Notes: generated by a model from the letters alone, not told the origin. 64,000 bases of DNA from Mactromeris polynyma (GCA_032209605.1 JASFXZ010000028.1:3978941-4042940), one strand, 5' to 3'. Shown: positions 45,401-53,640, numbered from the stretch's first letter. Numbers and translations: made by a program.

Positions 45401-47150
45401 AATCTACCCTACAATACAATCATCATTGTGAATTGCAAACTATTCACTGTCATATCAGCAAATCAGTATAGAACAACATAAAATGTTTAATTTATCAGGG
45501 CGCTTTATTCAAAGGTTTATCTTTAGGGTTTTAGGAGTATTTCAACTGTAGGATGCTGTATAACAGCTGATTGTAATGGATGCCTATAAATTTCAAGATA
45601 TATGTAGAGATTGTTTATAGGTAGCCCATACTGGTTACTTAAGCACACTATCTTCATGCCTGAATTAGACATGTATAATAGTTTGAGAAAGTAAGATTTG
45701 ATGTATCATGAAGGTACATATATTTGATTAACGTTGTTCTTAATCTATGATGCAGATTAAGTCAATCTTGGATGAAATCATGGAAAAACTACCAGAAGAG
45801 TTTAACATGTTTGAAATTATGGGTAAAGTACCACCAGAAGAAAGAACACCATATGTTGTGGTAGCCTTCCAGGAATGTGAGAGAATGAATGGTCTAACTT
45901 CCGAGGTCAGACGTTCACTCAAGGAACTTGACTTAGGATTGAAGGTATTGTTTATTGGATGTTTCTTAATGTGCCACTGTTGATGATTGAAAATGAAAGT
46001 CACAATTTATAAACAGTGATTTTTTTTGGTTAATTGTACTGCCGAATATAGGCTGTTTCCACTCATCAAAAAGTGTCCCTTTTCCCCCAAAAAATCATTA
46101 TTTTGTCCCAATTTTTGTTCATTTTTCCCGCTCTGACTGAATTTCTTTGTATTTAGTCAGGTTTTGTGTATTTTAATCTTTTATAAAAGAATCTTTGCTC
46201 TTACATCACCTCACATATATAACAAACACCAGCCACAGCTGAAAAGTTATTTTTATAAGCAACTTATTTTAACGTACCTAGTTTCCAAAATGAAAAGGCA
46301 CAGACAGTGAAATTATTTTTTTAAATCACTGATAAAAAATCAATAAAGTCCTATCATCAGGCGTAGTCAGGTACTTGGAGAAATTCTAGTTGCTAGCTTC
46401 TTATATGTGCTGTAGAACGACAAAAATATTTTGCTCAACATGTATACATTTTCACAGGTTTTTCCTAAGTATTATTTTCAAGTATACATTATTGAGTGAA
46501 TGTAGAATTATTGATGTTTATGAATGTTTCAGGGTGAGCTGACTATAACAGCTGATATGGAAGAGCTTGGCAATGCTATGTACTTGGATGCAGTACCAAC
46601 TTCCTGGTCAGTGAAGGCTTATCCTTCATTGCATAATCTCACCATATGGTATTCTGATCTCCTTCAACGTATTAAGGAATTGGAGACATGGACATCCGAC
46701 TTCCAGCTGCCTGCCGCTGTCTGGCTCGGTGGCTTCTTCAACCCACAATCCTTCCTTACCGCTATTATGCAGCAAATGGCTCGAAAGAATGAATGGCCAC
46801 TGGATCGTATGTGCTTACAGTGTGATGTCACCAAGAAGGCTCGTGAAGACATGGCAGGACCACCCCGTGAAGGAGCTTATGTACATGGTCTATACATGGA
46901 AGGTGCTCGCTGGGATATGCAGACAGGCATGATCAATGAAGCTAGACTTAAGGAATTGGCACCACCAATGCCTGTCATCTTCTTGAAGGCTATACCTGTT
47001 GATCGTCAAGATGTCAGGAACATATATGAATGCCCAGTGTATAAGACGAAGACCAGAGGTCCAACATATGTCTGGAGTTTCAACCTGAAGACAAAGGAGA
47101 AACCAAGTAAATGGATTCTGGGAGGTGTCGCTCTACTTCTTCAGGTGTAA
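484..47150 (+). CDS. DNAH9/11/17 group: Axonemal dynein heavy chain, outer-arm beta type (52 coding exons, complete)
   Basis: Force-generating ATPase heavy chain of the outer dynein arm of motile cilia and sperm flagella; it hydrolyses ATP to slide doublet microtubules. Coding exons read by hand: 484-846, 1119-1306, 1785-1974, 2368-2467, 2781-2992, 4107-4340, 4516-4683, 5363-5479, 5762-6027, 9041-9109, 9426-9808, 10164-10408, 10887-11054, 11728-11880, 12575-12720, 13092-13212, 13598-13767, 14296-14518, 14884-15087, 15460-15861, 16167-16637, 17067-17285, 18391-18543, 19146-19379, 20011-20303, 20705-20861, 21530-21792, 22321-22552, 25675-25869, 26399-26609, 28175-28451, 28740-29022, 29322-29495, 29897-30370, 30623-30862, 31539-31700, 31978-32601, 33497-33658, 36034-36267, 36745-37005, 37377-37523, 37955-39415, 40497-40667, 41244-41366, 42342-42535, 42974-43250, 43523-43750, 43997-44188, 44650-44769, 45115-45357, 45756-45944, 46533-47150. 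Every junction is GT-AG and in phase. The total of 4,467 residues is close to vertebrate DNAH9/DNAH17. An in-frame TAA directly before the ATG supports the start. DNAH9, DNAH11 and DNAH17 cannot be told apart safely by eye. Confidence 0.96.
847..5761 (+). other. Dynein introns 1-8: plain AT-rich sequence
   Basis: The introns between exons 1 and 9, including long ones at 2993-4106 (about 1.1 kb) and 4684-5362, show no repeat array or exon-like frame that I can support. Splice borders are ordinary, with pyrimidine tracts before the AGs. Confidence 0.5.
6310..6899. repeat. 49-bp minisatellite, 12 copies (intron 9)
   Basis: Twelve nearly identical head-to-tail copies of a 49-bp unit beginning gttttcacaggggtg; only single-base variants are seen (a C for T near 6691, an A for G near 6825). 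It has no spacers, so it is not CRISPR. Each unit carries a pyrimidine run followed by CAG/G, resembling a 3' splice site on the gene strand. Confidence 0.95.
7046..7430 (+). repeat. Dispersed repeat family B (copy in intron 9)
   Basis: Starts near tatggccccat and ends near gtcctaaagacgtatctag. It shares its layout with copies near 11097-11480, 24469-24640, 26620-26885 and 37620-37862, and in reverse at 60841-61293: a 'cccctgtccgt' block after the start, 'ctcttgaaaggatg...ggattcaatt' in the middle, and 'gtcctatggacacatctag' at the end. Copies are decayed and I see no coding capacity. The family is unnamed here. Confidence 0.6.
7931..8056 (+). other. Candidate optional dynein exon (126 nt, 42 codons) in intron 9
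   Basis: A stop-free stretch bounded by AG before 7931 and by GT after 8056 (AGGCAG/GTAGAA). Intron 9 is phase 2, and the island is phase 2-2: joining CC + G at its start and AG + A at its end keeps the dynein frame on both sides. The added residues include [13 protein letters not shown] and [10 protein letters not shown]. They would be inserted at about residue 613 in the tail. The dynein is already of normal length without it, so it may be an alternative or lineage-specific exon. Confidence 0.45.
9240..9320. repeat. Dispersed repeat fragment, shared with 10610-10675
   Basis: A block with gtccctaggaaggaaagggagtc and ctgcatcagggaaatccc recurs at 10610-10675 with few changes. Both copies lie in neighbouring dynein introns (10 and 12). 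The second sits in a longer GGGTCC-rich stretch (10480-10680). No coding potential. Confidence 0.6.
11097..11480 (+). repeat. Dispersed repeat family B (copy in intron 13)
   Basis: Begins attatgcccttgtc with 'gcgttaaccttgtccgtg' and ends 'ggggcattcatg...ggacacatgtctag', matching the ends of the family B copies described at 7046-7430. The interior is diverged. Confidence 0.5.
12322..12502. mobile_element. Short palindromic (MITE-like) element in intron 14
   Basis: Left end agggatgtagacgaat and right end attcgttgacatctct are inverted copies of each other; the interior is rich in GAATATTCG-type palindromes. A related decayed copy begins at about 23593 (agggatgtcaacaaatattgg) in intron 28. Non-autonomous, no coding potential. 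Confidence 0.55.
13760..14065. repeat. 27-bp minisatellite on the exon 17 5' splice site (intron 17)
   Basis: Eleven copies of a roughly 27-bp unit with core agactatttcatcaac. The first period starts in the exon itself: ccaacag/gtaaa at the real donor (13767/13768) is echoed by tcaacag/gtaaa at 13794/13795. Copies 2-7 alternate between a 'tgataaaa' and a 'tggttata' form, giving a 54-bp higher-order unit. Confidence 0.85.
14680..14754 (+). repeat. Decayed duplicate of the exon 22 splice acceptor region (in intron 18)
   Basis: About 75 bp closely match 17031-17095: aactgattactat, then ggcattctccaatt, then gaaagaagtagagaagaca. The last block is coding in exon 22. In this copy the acceptor ctag/gaac has become ctgg/caac, so the splice site is lost. 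Confidence 0.75.
15460..20303 (+). other. Dynein linker domain (exons 20-25)
   Basis: Exons 20-25 encode roughly residues 1240-1830, the DHC_N2 linker that swings across the AAA ring to make the power stroke. Visible hallmarks are the [14 protein letters not shown] block followed by DLLDILSNG in exon 22 (17067-17285), the VEVWLMRLL segment at the start of exon 24, and the TPLTDR end of exon 25 leading into AAA1. These are among the most conserved parts of all axonemal heavy chains, so the assignment is secure. Confidence 0.9.
17357..17460. repeat. Fragment of dispersed repeat family A (intron 22)
   Basis: The stretch gttcatctgagcatagctc...gtgagct followed by 'gatgtctgccgtttgtcatctatcc' corresponds, in reverse, to the end of the family A element at 58108-58786. 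A similar fragment lies at 24210-24330 in intron 28. Confidence 0.5.
22780..22915. repeat. Short irregular tandem repeat of 'gatcagggtgtatgttgg' (intron 28)
   Basis: Six or so imperfect copies of a roughly 20-bp motif gatcagggtg(t/c)atgttggg with partial units interleaved. It lies about 120 bp before the candidate optional exon at 23035. Confidence 0.7.
23035..23130 (+). other. Candidate optional dynein exon (96 nt, 32 codons) inside AAA1
   Basis: Bounded by gatag before 23035 and AAG/GTTTGT after 23130, stop-free in frame, phase 0-0 like the intron (28) that holds it. It would place an acidic, Ser/Asn-rich insert (containing [11 protein letters not shown]) between RPEDQ and VLMRAL, in the AAA1 module just after the large subdomain. 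No such insert is part of the usual heavy chain, and total length is normal without it. Confidence 0.45.
23840..23920 (+). other. Weaker exon-like island downstream in intron 28 (81 nt)
   Basis: A strong acceptor (gtttttcag) before 23840 is followed by 27 stop-free codons ([17 protein letters not shown]...), and a weak donor GTTAGG follows 23920. It is phase 0-0 like the intron. The frame stays open to a TAG about 50 nt further on. Could be a second optional exon after 23035-23130, or chance. Confidence 0.2.
24210..24700. repeat. Mixed dispersed repeats A and B (intron 28)
   Basis: 24210-24330 matches the end of family A (gagctcatctgaccacaaagtgctcagg...). 24469-24640 matches the start of family B (ttatgccccaccatg, ctgcccctgtccatg). 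The remainder of intron 28 to 25674 is plain AT-rich sequence in which I see nothing else. Confidence 0.5.
25974..26215 (+). mobile_element. MITE-like palindromic element, copy 1 (intron 29)
   Basis: About 240 bp with imperfect terminal inverted repeats (left: gctatgggatttacaacctc; right, read inverted: gctgtacgatttccaacctc) and many TGACGTCA-like half sites. A second copy in opposite orientation lies at 39460-39675. No open frame of note, so non-autonomous. Confidence 0.7.
26317..26402 (+). repeat. 43-bp tandem duplication of the exon 30 splice acceptor
   Basis: Two perfect 43-bp copies (26317-26359, 26360-26402) each containing aaactacag/gttgtaca. Only the downstream AG (26397-26398) keeps the dynein frame; use of the upstream AG (26354-26355) adds 43 nt and meets TAA within 12 codons. 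Confidence 0.9.
26620..26885 (+). repeat. Dispersed repeat family B (copy in intron 30)
   Basis: Contains gtgcccctgctat, 'gactcttgaaaggatgaatgg' and 'ggggcatccgtgtcctatgg...acatccag', the clearest end signature of the family. It lies directly upstream of the 47-bp array. Confidence 0.6.
26971..27960. repeat. 47-bp minisatellite, about 20 full copies plus a shortened one (intron 30)
   Basis: Head-to-tail 47-bp units beginning aggttccatgtataattg and ending ggccacttgtca, with sparse variants (ttccatg/tttcatg, tataatt/tataaat, one gcataatt). The last unit lost about 10 bp. Splits the AAA2 coding module. Confidence 0.95.
28619..28695 (+). other. Exon-like island with good splice sites but wrong phase (intron 31)
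   Basis: A strong acceptor (gactttttaccag) and a GTATGT donor enclose 77 nt whose best frame reads like protein ([15 protein letters not shown]). Intron 31 is phase 2, so joining from exon 31 gives CCA followed at once by TAG. It may be a poison exon, a dead cassette or chance. Confidence 0.25.
29322..31700 (+). other. Dynein AAA3 (exons 33-36)
   Basis: Exon 34 has the P-loop GNAGTGKT (residues 2458-2465), Walker B in [10 protein letters not shown], and CMNPTAGSF; exon 35 continues with [11 protein letters not shown] and [11 protein letters not shown]. These are canonical AAA3 signatures of axonemal heavy chains. AAA3 is the regulatory nucleotide site that gates release from microtubules in studied dyneins. 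No key residue is missing. Confidence 0.92.
31978..33658 (+). other. Dynein AAA4 (exons 37-38)
   Basis: Exon 37 (624 nt) has the P-loop GVGGSGKQ (residues 2803-2810), with Q in place of the usual S/T after the lysine, as is typical of AAA4 in axonemal heavy chains. VLFEDA and ICRINRIL lie before it; FLMTDAQV in the Walker B position and [14 protein letters not shown] follow. Exon 38 gives CFSPVG and the [17 protein letters not shown] block. Intron 38 (33659-36033) holds the 59-bp array. Confidence 0.92.
32680..33065. repeat. Dispersed repeat with internal direct copies (intron 37)
   Basis: Starts with a short cagt/gtca run (32684-32703). It is followed by two or three imperfect copies of a roughly 120-bp block containing 'cagcatttttggttggat', 'gatgagcattgtacaagtttgg' and 'ttggatttcaatgaaac'. 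No coding potential. Confidence 0.55.
33685..34110. mobile_element. Probable MITE remnant rich in AATCGATT palindromes (intron 38)
   Basis: Left part has gtgatggataatcagac and repeated 'ataatcgatt' half sites; right part has 'cataattgattgtcgcc'. The ends resemble each other in inverted form but the termini are not sharp, so this is tentative. Confidence 0.3.
34368..35721. repeat. 59-bp minisatellite, 23 copies (intron 38)
   Basis: Twenty-three units of 57-59 bp starting aactttgatcaattggtatc. Most carry a perfect small hairpin ggcac-agt-gtgcc; a block of units (about 34512-34930) has lost two bases of it (ggacag) and two units read ggtacag. The largest array in the window. Confidence 0.95.
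36335..36680. repeat. 30-bp tandem repeat open on both strands (intron 39)
   Basis: About eleven units of 30 bp (ttgataaacctttgctgaaatg); the central five are near-perfect and the flanking ones diverged. As the period is a multiple of three and the unit lacks stops in one frame on each strand, long spurious frames arise on both strands (plus 36332-36655, minus 36283-36597). Not coding. Confidence 0.85.
37620..37862 (+). repeat. Dispersed repeat family B, decayed (intron 41)
   Basis: Has 'ttcgtgtccggcccagaac' resembling the 24541 copy, and ends gagggtactcatgttctgtggacacatttctag. Confidence 0.4.
39460..39675 (-). mobile_element. MITE-like palindromic element, copy 2 (intron 42)
   Basis: Inverted copy of the element at 25974-26215: its right end, read in reverse, is gagcggtgctatgggatttacaacctc. 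It keeps the internal gccatatgg...aatatttgc core and several TGACGTCA/TGACATCA motifs. Confidence 0.7.
40497..47150 (+). other. Dynein AAA6 and C-terminal domain (exons 43-52)
   Basis: Exons 43-52 encode residues about 3684-4467. Landmarks are [62 protein letters not shown] and ARWDMQTG, ending with [27 protein letters not shown] and LLLQV before the TAA at 47148-47150. The terminal LLLQV and the [14 protein letters not shown] run point to the DNAH9/11/17 group rather than the gamma/alpha type (DNAH5/8) or inner-arm chains. Confidence 0.92.
41684..42063. mobile_element. MITE with about 45-bp terminal inverted repeats (intron 44)
   Basis: Left end catccttggtacccaggc...ttcataacatatatgataccc and right end (inverted) catcctcggtacccaggc...ttcatagcatatatgataccc match closely over about 45 bp. 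Interior about 290 bp, higher in GC, with overlapping open frames but no recognisable protein. Confidence 0.8.
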
Positions 47151-48320
47151 ACCCCAGCATTCTACATTGTACAGACATTTTGAAGTAATTTTTTCTGTGA
47201 TTGTGAACATTTTTCCTGTTATTCAACACTATGACAATGACCATGTCAGTGTTAATTAAATGAACTATATAATTGAAACGAAACAATGTGACAGTTCAAT
47301 TTATAAAGGTAAATTAGAGAGACTTGCAATATAAGAAATGGAACTTGATGCTGATTACATAGTGTTGAACGTGAAGTGGACAGTCCGTGGGATTTCCGGG
47401 CACTGTATTGTTTGTTATATGTGCTAAAAATCGATTGACATTATTATCAAATTAAGAATTTGTCAAAGGTGTTATGAACCATATATTTATTAAATTATTT
47501 ATTAAAAAGATATGTGCTTATTATTTAATGTTAAATAATTTAATCATAAAAGTATTCTCAATATTGAATAATATTATTTATAACTTGATTTGTATAAGTT
47601 CATACCAATATGCATGCTGAAAAAAGGAAACAATGTTTATGCATGTATTAAGTAATATTTATGTTTTATGTTATTAAAAGCTTTATTGACTTCATGAACT
47701 GTGTTGGGTTAAACTTTCAACGCAAATATTATTATATATTTATTATATTGTTGTTCTTTGGAAATTGTTTGACTGCATGGAAAGGAGTTTAATCTATGAA
47801 CAACAGATATACAACTATATAAGAATGTTACATGTGAAATATTTTTATCTCCGGGGACATTTATTACACCACTGTTTGCTGCAGTGAAGTATAAACCAAG
47901 CCTATGTTATTAAAGATGTATCTGGCTATCTGAACATAAAATGTTTGAATTGGCTTTATCCAGTATTGTTGTTACATTGGCTAAGACATCTCTTATAATA
48001 ACCATTGCAATGTAAAACCGATTGAAAATATCTTTTTTTATCATATTACTAACAGTTAAAACCTGTAAAATAGCCCAATTGTTAAAAAACTGGACTTTTC
48101 TTTTTTAATTTTAAGATTTACAAACATCTTTCTTCAAAAAATATGGATTAATGCATTATGAGTTCATTCTTTGTTAATGCATGATAATTGATGTTTTAAC
48201 TATAGGAAATATATGTTTCATGTTTGGTTAGGTATACAAATGAACAAAAAATGAGCATATAGTAACTTTAATGTAACGCACTAGCTCCATAGTTTTTAGG
48301 TAACTGTTAAGTGGTTAAGC
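47151..48320 (+). other. Dynein 3' UTR and following spacer
   Basis: Very AT-rich. No perfect AATAAA close to the stop; ATTAAA occurs at 47683-47688 and 47909-47914 and either could serve as a poly(A) signal. No gene or array seen. Confidence 0.35.
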
Positions 48321-48465
48321 GATAAATATCTAGTTAACAAGAAAACATATGTGGCTAATGCGTTACATATCTAGTTAACAAGAAAACATATGTGGCTAAT
48401 GCGTTACATATCTAGTTAACAAGAAAACATATGTGGCTAATGCGATACATATCTAGTTAATGTGA
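48318..48465. repeat. 41-bp tandem repeat, three copies
   Basis: Three units containing tacatatctagttaacaag and 'aaaacatatgtggctaatgcg', then a degenerate continuation of 'ctagttaa' motifs to about 48540. Confidence 0.85.
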
Positions 48466-48659
48466 TAATTAACTAGAAAATTATGAGGTTATCACATTAT
48501 TTAACAAGTTACCCACATAATTAACAAGAAAACAAGCAAATTCGTTGAATTGATATCGCTGCATTAGGGAAATTACAGGAAATACATATCAATTAGTTAT
48601 GAAATATCCCTCGGAAAAAAAACAAATATTGTGAAAGTCGTAAATATGAGGACACATAA

Positions 48660-49080
48660 TAATAAAAGTTTCATCGGCACGAGTTAGTCATGCCCCCCTC
48701 CTCGAAGAAGTGGTTGTTTATGACTATGGCATTTGATATGCATCATTCCCCAGACTGATGGATGGACAGACAACCCCAAATCATATAACTATCCCTCTGC
48801 AGGGATAACAAAATGTTAAACATTACGAGATTGCTTTGGGTAGAACAAATCTATATAACTTTTAATTAAATCATTATGGTTGTTTGTAAGAAACAAAGGG
48901 TTTCAACTCTCCAATACTCGAGTGGATTCAAGGGGCATTTGATATGCAAAACTCCCATACCCATAATTATACTCAAATTTCAATGAAATCTGTACAACTG
49001 GTATCAAGATATGGCTCCACGGATTTTGTCCTGAGAATATGACAACTTGATTGAAAGTAACAAAGGACCATAACTCTGTC
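48660..49080. repeat. Decayed dispersed repeats upstream of the GH45 gene
   Basis: Blocks such as 'ggcatttgatatgcatcattcccc' (about 48729) and 'ggggcatttgatatgcaaaactccc' (about 48931) are related to one another. With 'aaaggaccataactctg' they look like pieces of a dispersed element. Confidence 0.4.
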
Positions 49081-49100
49081 ATACATAAGTGGATTGTGAA

Positions 49101-49365
49101 GATGCCTTCAGTTGCTTGTGGAAGGGCAGGTTGATGCTCCACCTGTGACTCATCTGAAGATGTCTTCAGTTGCTTGTGGAAGGGCAGGTTGATGCTCCAC
49201 CTGTGACTCATCTGAAGATGTCTTCAGTTGCTTGTGGAAGGGCAGGTTGATGCTCCACCTGTGACTCATCTGAAGATGCCTTCAGTTGCTTGTGGAAGGG
49301 CAGGTTGATGCTCCACCTGTGACTCATCTGAAGATGTCTTCAGTTGCTTGTGGAAGGGCAGGTTG
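49101..49365. repeat. 58-bp minisatellite, about 4.6 copies
   Basis: Units begin gatg(c/t)cttcagttgcttg and include ggttgatgctccacctgtg; the last is cut short at about 49365. Lies about 0.7 kb before the first visible GH45 exon. Confidence 0.9.
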
Positions 49366-50039
49366 ATACTGGTTGGTAACCATGGTTAGGTCAACTGACA
49401 TGTTTAAAATGGCGTAAACAGCATGTGCTCGTAGACAATATCTCAAAACATACTACCATTCAATGTACTTCAAACATGTAGTATTTAAGAGGCTATATCA
49501 ACTATGATATATAGACTCAATGAGTAATTAACTACACATTGCTCACAGGTACATACAAGTGGACAACTATACAAATCAATGACCATATACCGATTTAGTG
49601 TGAGGTTGGCTAGCTGTTAAATCGATTTTAACCCCTAGTATTGTTACTGACAGTTCCAAGGCTGTAATTCGCTGTATGGTTATTATTTCTTTTTGTGTTT
49701 TAAACGTATATATACTTCCCTTTCCCCTGTGCAATTATTTCACTATATGTTCAGGTTATTTTCTCCCAAGTTTGTGCCTATTGTTGTATGCTGTATTGAC
49801 TTGTCCTGTGATCTTTTCCATTCATTAATCCCCCCCCTTCACTGTTGTCCTCTTTGATTCTCCTAGTTATTCCTTATGGTCGGCCAGGCCATTCCTTGCG
49901 CCTGTTCCCTTACGCATGTACCCTTGAACCTCCACAAGCAACTTGTTCTCTCCTTTTTACCAAGTTTCTACTTTTTTTCACTTTATTCTTGTCAAAGCAC
50001 AATCCCCTGAACACTTTATTGTCCATCTGACATATTCAG

Positions 50040-50844
50040 GAACAACACAAGCAGTGCAGAAATGTCATGGACATCCTCGAATGTATAATGGCAAGCCGTG
50101 TGCATCCACCACGTGGTTTCATGATGGCCGCCAGGGTGCGTGTGGGTGTGGTTATGATGGGGACGATACACAGTTTGACTGGAGTCAATCTATGTACACA
50201 GTTGCTGCTAATCAGTGGTTTTTTGATTCACAAATGAAAGGATGGTGTGGACAAAGCTGTGGTCAATGTGTAAATCTAACAACTACAGGTAATTATAGTA
50301 CTGTACCATCTTACGTACAACCAAACACAACATTGTAACACTTGAAACACTTAAGACTTGTCACTGGCTTTGAGTTTACTGCTAATCATGATAAAAAAAT
50401 AACGAATCTTCATTTATATTCAGCTTTTGTTAAATCATATTTGTTCATATCTTAAAGAAAAACAATGAACTTGGTTTGAGATAATTTGGCATAAAATTGG
50501 ATAACCCTAGGAAGTGAATATTTTCAGGAGGGGCAGCTCCTGGTGGAGAGAACACAGCTGAAGCACAATCACACATGTTCATGGTGGTTAACCTTTGTCC
50601 CAATGAGTCTCCTAATCTAGAATGGTGTTCACAAACAGAAACCAATCCTGTCAACAGGTACGGCTACGGTGCCCACTTTGACCTAGAAAATGGCGTTAAT
50701 CAGATTACACAAGGGTTAAACTGGGATAATGTAGAGGTAACATACGAAATCGTTAACTGTGACGATGCACACGACACCAAAACTCCCAGCAATCAGAATT
50801 ATCATCAGTGTGAATGTTACAAGTTGGCTCATGGAAAGAAATAA
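50040..50844 (+). CDS. GH45 endo-1,4-beta-glucanase (last two coding exons; signal-peptide exon not found)
   Basis: Secreted cellulase of the mollusc GH45 type, presumably made in digestive gland to cut beta-1,4-glucan from algae and plants. Exons 50040-50288 and 50528-50844 join in phase (ACA G / GA GGG) to give about 187 residues, the size of the mature blue-mussel enzyme. Visible family marks: KCHGHPRMYNGKPCAS, GACGCG, GWCGQSCGQC, MVVNLCPN, HFDLENG, CDDAHD, QCEC. Twelve cysteines suggest six disulfides. Likely catalytic aspartates are that of WFHDG (codon 50123) and that of HFDL (codon 50680), by analogy with GH45 enzymes. The exon begins in phase 1 after an AG, so an upstream exon with start and signal peptide must exist; I could not locate it in 47151-50039. 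AATAAA at about 51028 could end the transcript. Confidence 0.93.
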
Positions 50845-51126
50845 TTTAGATTGAATTGATGCCATTGACAAAAGTTTTATCTTATGTATGCATTAAATAA
50901 GTGACAAGTGAAAACCAATGTCTTACTGAATTCACTCAATGCCATTCCAACAAGTCCTGGTCACTTCACGTAATTCTACCAAACATTGGTTGTTCATGAG
51001 GCACCGACCTGTTACAAGCCGTTTTGTAATAAAAACCCATTTTGTAAAAAATATTCCAAGCCAACAGAAACATTTTATTTAATCATTAAATTATTGAAAA
51101 CAAGTCTACAAAGGTAGATTTTTATG

Positions 51127-51268
51127 ACAAAACGGGTCGAGTCCAGAAAATTGATATTACAAAACGGGTTGACTACAGAAAATTGATATTACAAAACGGG
51201 TTGACTACAGAAAATTGATATTACAAAACGGGTTGACTACAGAAAATTGATATTACAAAACGGGTTCT
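51127..51268. repeat. 32-bp tandem repeat, about 4 copies
   Basis: Units with acaaaacgggttgactacag then aaaattgatatt, just downstream of the GH45 gene. The first copy (cgggtcgagtccag) is diverged. Confidence 0.9.
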
Positions 51269-51579
51269 TTAAATTCAAGTCTTTGTAGCAAGAGTTTTCC
51301 TATTCAATCTTCTGAAATAAGACTTTCTTAAATACAATGATTAAATAAAATGTTTCTGTAAACTTTTCAGGATCATTACCCCACCTTGCATTACAAATTA
51401 ATAACACATTTTACGTTTTAAGCTTTAATTAGCAACAAGTAAATATCAATACAGACAGACAAAATACTGCCACATGAATCTCCCAGAACGACATTCTACA
51501 CCCTCCATACAGCACTTTGGATCTTGAACGTCGATAACTGAAGTTCTTCAAACAATTATCATTACTTTATACACAAAAA

Positions 51580-53640
51580 CAAGAGGTCTAGGGAGTCCAC
51601 AAGGATTTTATATGATTTGACCCTGTGATCTAGTTTTAACCCAAAGTGACTTGGTATCAAAAATGAGTTGCATTTCATTAAGTCAAAGATTTTGACAAAT
51701 TTTCTGTTGTTCAGGTCAATAATTCGGCCTTTATAGTCCATGAGGATTTTAATGAACTGACCCTGTGATATGAACTTTGATTTCACTTGACCCAGTACTG
51801 CACTGACCCTGTGACATGAACTTTGATTTCACTTGACCCAGTACTGCACTGACCCTCTGACATGAACTTTGATTTCACTTGACCCAGTACTGCACTGACC
51901 CTGTGACATGAACTTTGATTTCACTTGACCCAGTACTGCACTGACCCTGTGACATGAACTTTGATTTCACTTGACCCAGTACTGCACTGACCCTGTGACA
52001 TGAACTTTGATTTCACTTGACCCAGTACTGCTCTGACCCTGTGACATGAACTTTGATTTCACTTGACCCAGTACTGCACTGACCCTGTGACATGAACTTT
52101 GATTTCACTTGACCCAGTACTGCACTGACCCTGTGACATGAACTTTGATTTCACTTGACCCAGTACTGCACTGACCCTGTGACATGAACTTTGATTTCAC
52201 TTGACCCAGTACTGCACTGACCCTGTGACATGAACTTTGATTTCACTTGACCCAGTACTGCACTGACCCTGTGACATGAACTTTGATTTTACTTGACCCA
52301 GTACTGCACTGACCCTCTGACGTGAACTTTGATTTCACTTGACCAAGTACTGCACTGACCCTGTGACATGAACTTTGATTTCACTTGACCCAGTACTGCA
52401 CTGACCCTGTGACATGAACTTTGATTTCACTTGACCCAGTACTGCTCTGACCCTGTGACATAAACTTTGATTTCACTTGACTCAGTACTGCACTGACCCT
52501 GTGACATGAACTTTGATTTCACTTGACCCAGTACTGCACTGACCCTGTGACATAAACTTTGATTTCACTTGACCCAGTACTGCACTGACCCTGTGACATG
52601 AACTTTGATTTCACTTGACCCAGTACTGCACTTTACTAACATTTCATTAAAAAACAAACATTCCAGAGAACTTATACGTCATTCAGGTAGAAATGTGGCC
52701 TTTAGTGTGTCCACAATAATTTTTTATTATATATACCATGTGCCCTAGTTTATGACCCAACATGACTCACAATAAAACATGTGGGCAATTCATTGAATCA
52801 AACATTTTGATGAGGTTTCATGTTGCTCAGGTCGTGACCCACTTTTTGACCGCTAATGAACCAGCATCAAACAGGAATTGCATTTTATTAAGAAGAACAT
52901 TCTGATCAAGTTTCATGTAGCCGAGGTAGAAAATGCCTCATTTAGAGAATCAACAAGGATTTCCTATGATTGACCCAGTGACTTAGTTTTTGACTCCATG
53001 TAACCTAGTATTGAAAGTGACTTACAAGTCATTAAGAAACAATATTCAGATGAAATTTCGTGCTGTTTGAGTAGAAAATGTGCCCTCCTGATTGTCTATA
53101 AGGATTTTTTACGATTTAGCAGAGTGAACCAGTTTTTGACCCCATGTGACAAGTGTTGAACTGGCCGTGCATTGCATTTGATTCAATTTATTGTAGTTCA
53201 AATTGAAAATGAAGCCTGTATAGTGTCCACAAGGATTTTTTTACATTCTGAGCAAGTTTCATCAGGATTGGGCCAAAATTGTGACCACTAGTGTTGACAA
53301 GGATTTTCTTTAATTTGACCATGCAACACAGATTTTTACCCAAGACAAACTAGGTCAAACGTGACCTAGAATTGTTTGAGACAAAAATGTTCATCAAGTC
53401 TCATACAGATAAAAAAACGAGTAGTAGAGTGAACACAAGGTTTTTCTATAAATCAGACCTATTTTTTTTAACACAGATGGCCCAGTTTCAAACTTGACCT
53501 AGATTTCATTCAGACAACATTCTGACTGAGGTTCATGGGGATCAGGTAAAAGGTGTGACCTCTATAGGTTCAACTAGCTAATGGTTGACAACAGATGACC
53601 CTTGCTGCAGGACGATGGACACAGGGCGATCACAAAAATC
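51580..53640. repeat. Dispersed repeat family C ('gacctagtttttgacccc') region
   Basis: A long decayed stretch repeating blocks of the kind 'gacctagtttttgaccccatgtgac', 'acattctgatcaagtttcatg' and 'aatgtggcctctagtgtgtcc'. The same family fills 63180-64000 and appears weakly at 12040-12130. No coding potential seen in either strand; the repeats give the region its own base pattern. Confidence 0.65.
51755..52632. repeat. 46-bp minisatellite, about 19 copies
   Basis: Units begin cactgaccctgtgacatgaac and end gacccagtactg. Variants: ctctgac, ctgctctg, cataaac, gacgtgaac, gaccaagta. It sits inside the family C region and its unit is built of family C words. Confidence 0.95.

Noticed and set aside
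49845..50030. Frame before the GH45 exon as the missing signal-peptide exon
   Set aside because: It does not start with ATG, and the frame running into the exon (from 49943) starts at TTG just after an in-frame stop. The CAG before 50040 is a normal splice acceptor, so an upstream exon is more likely.
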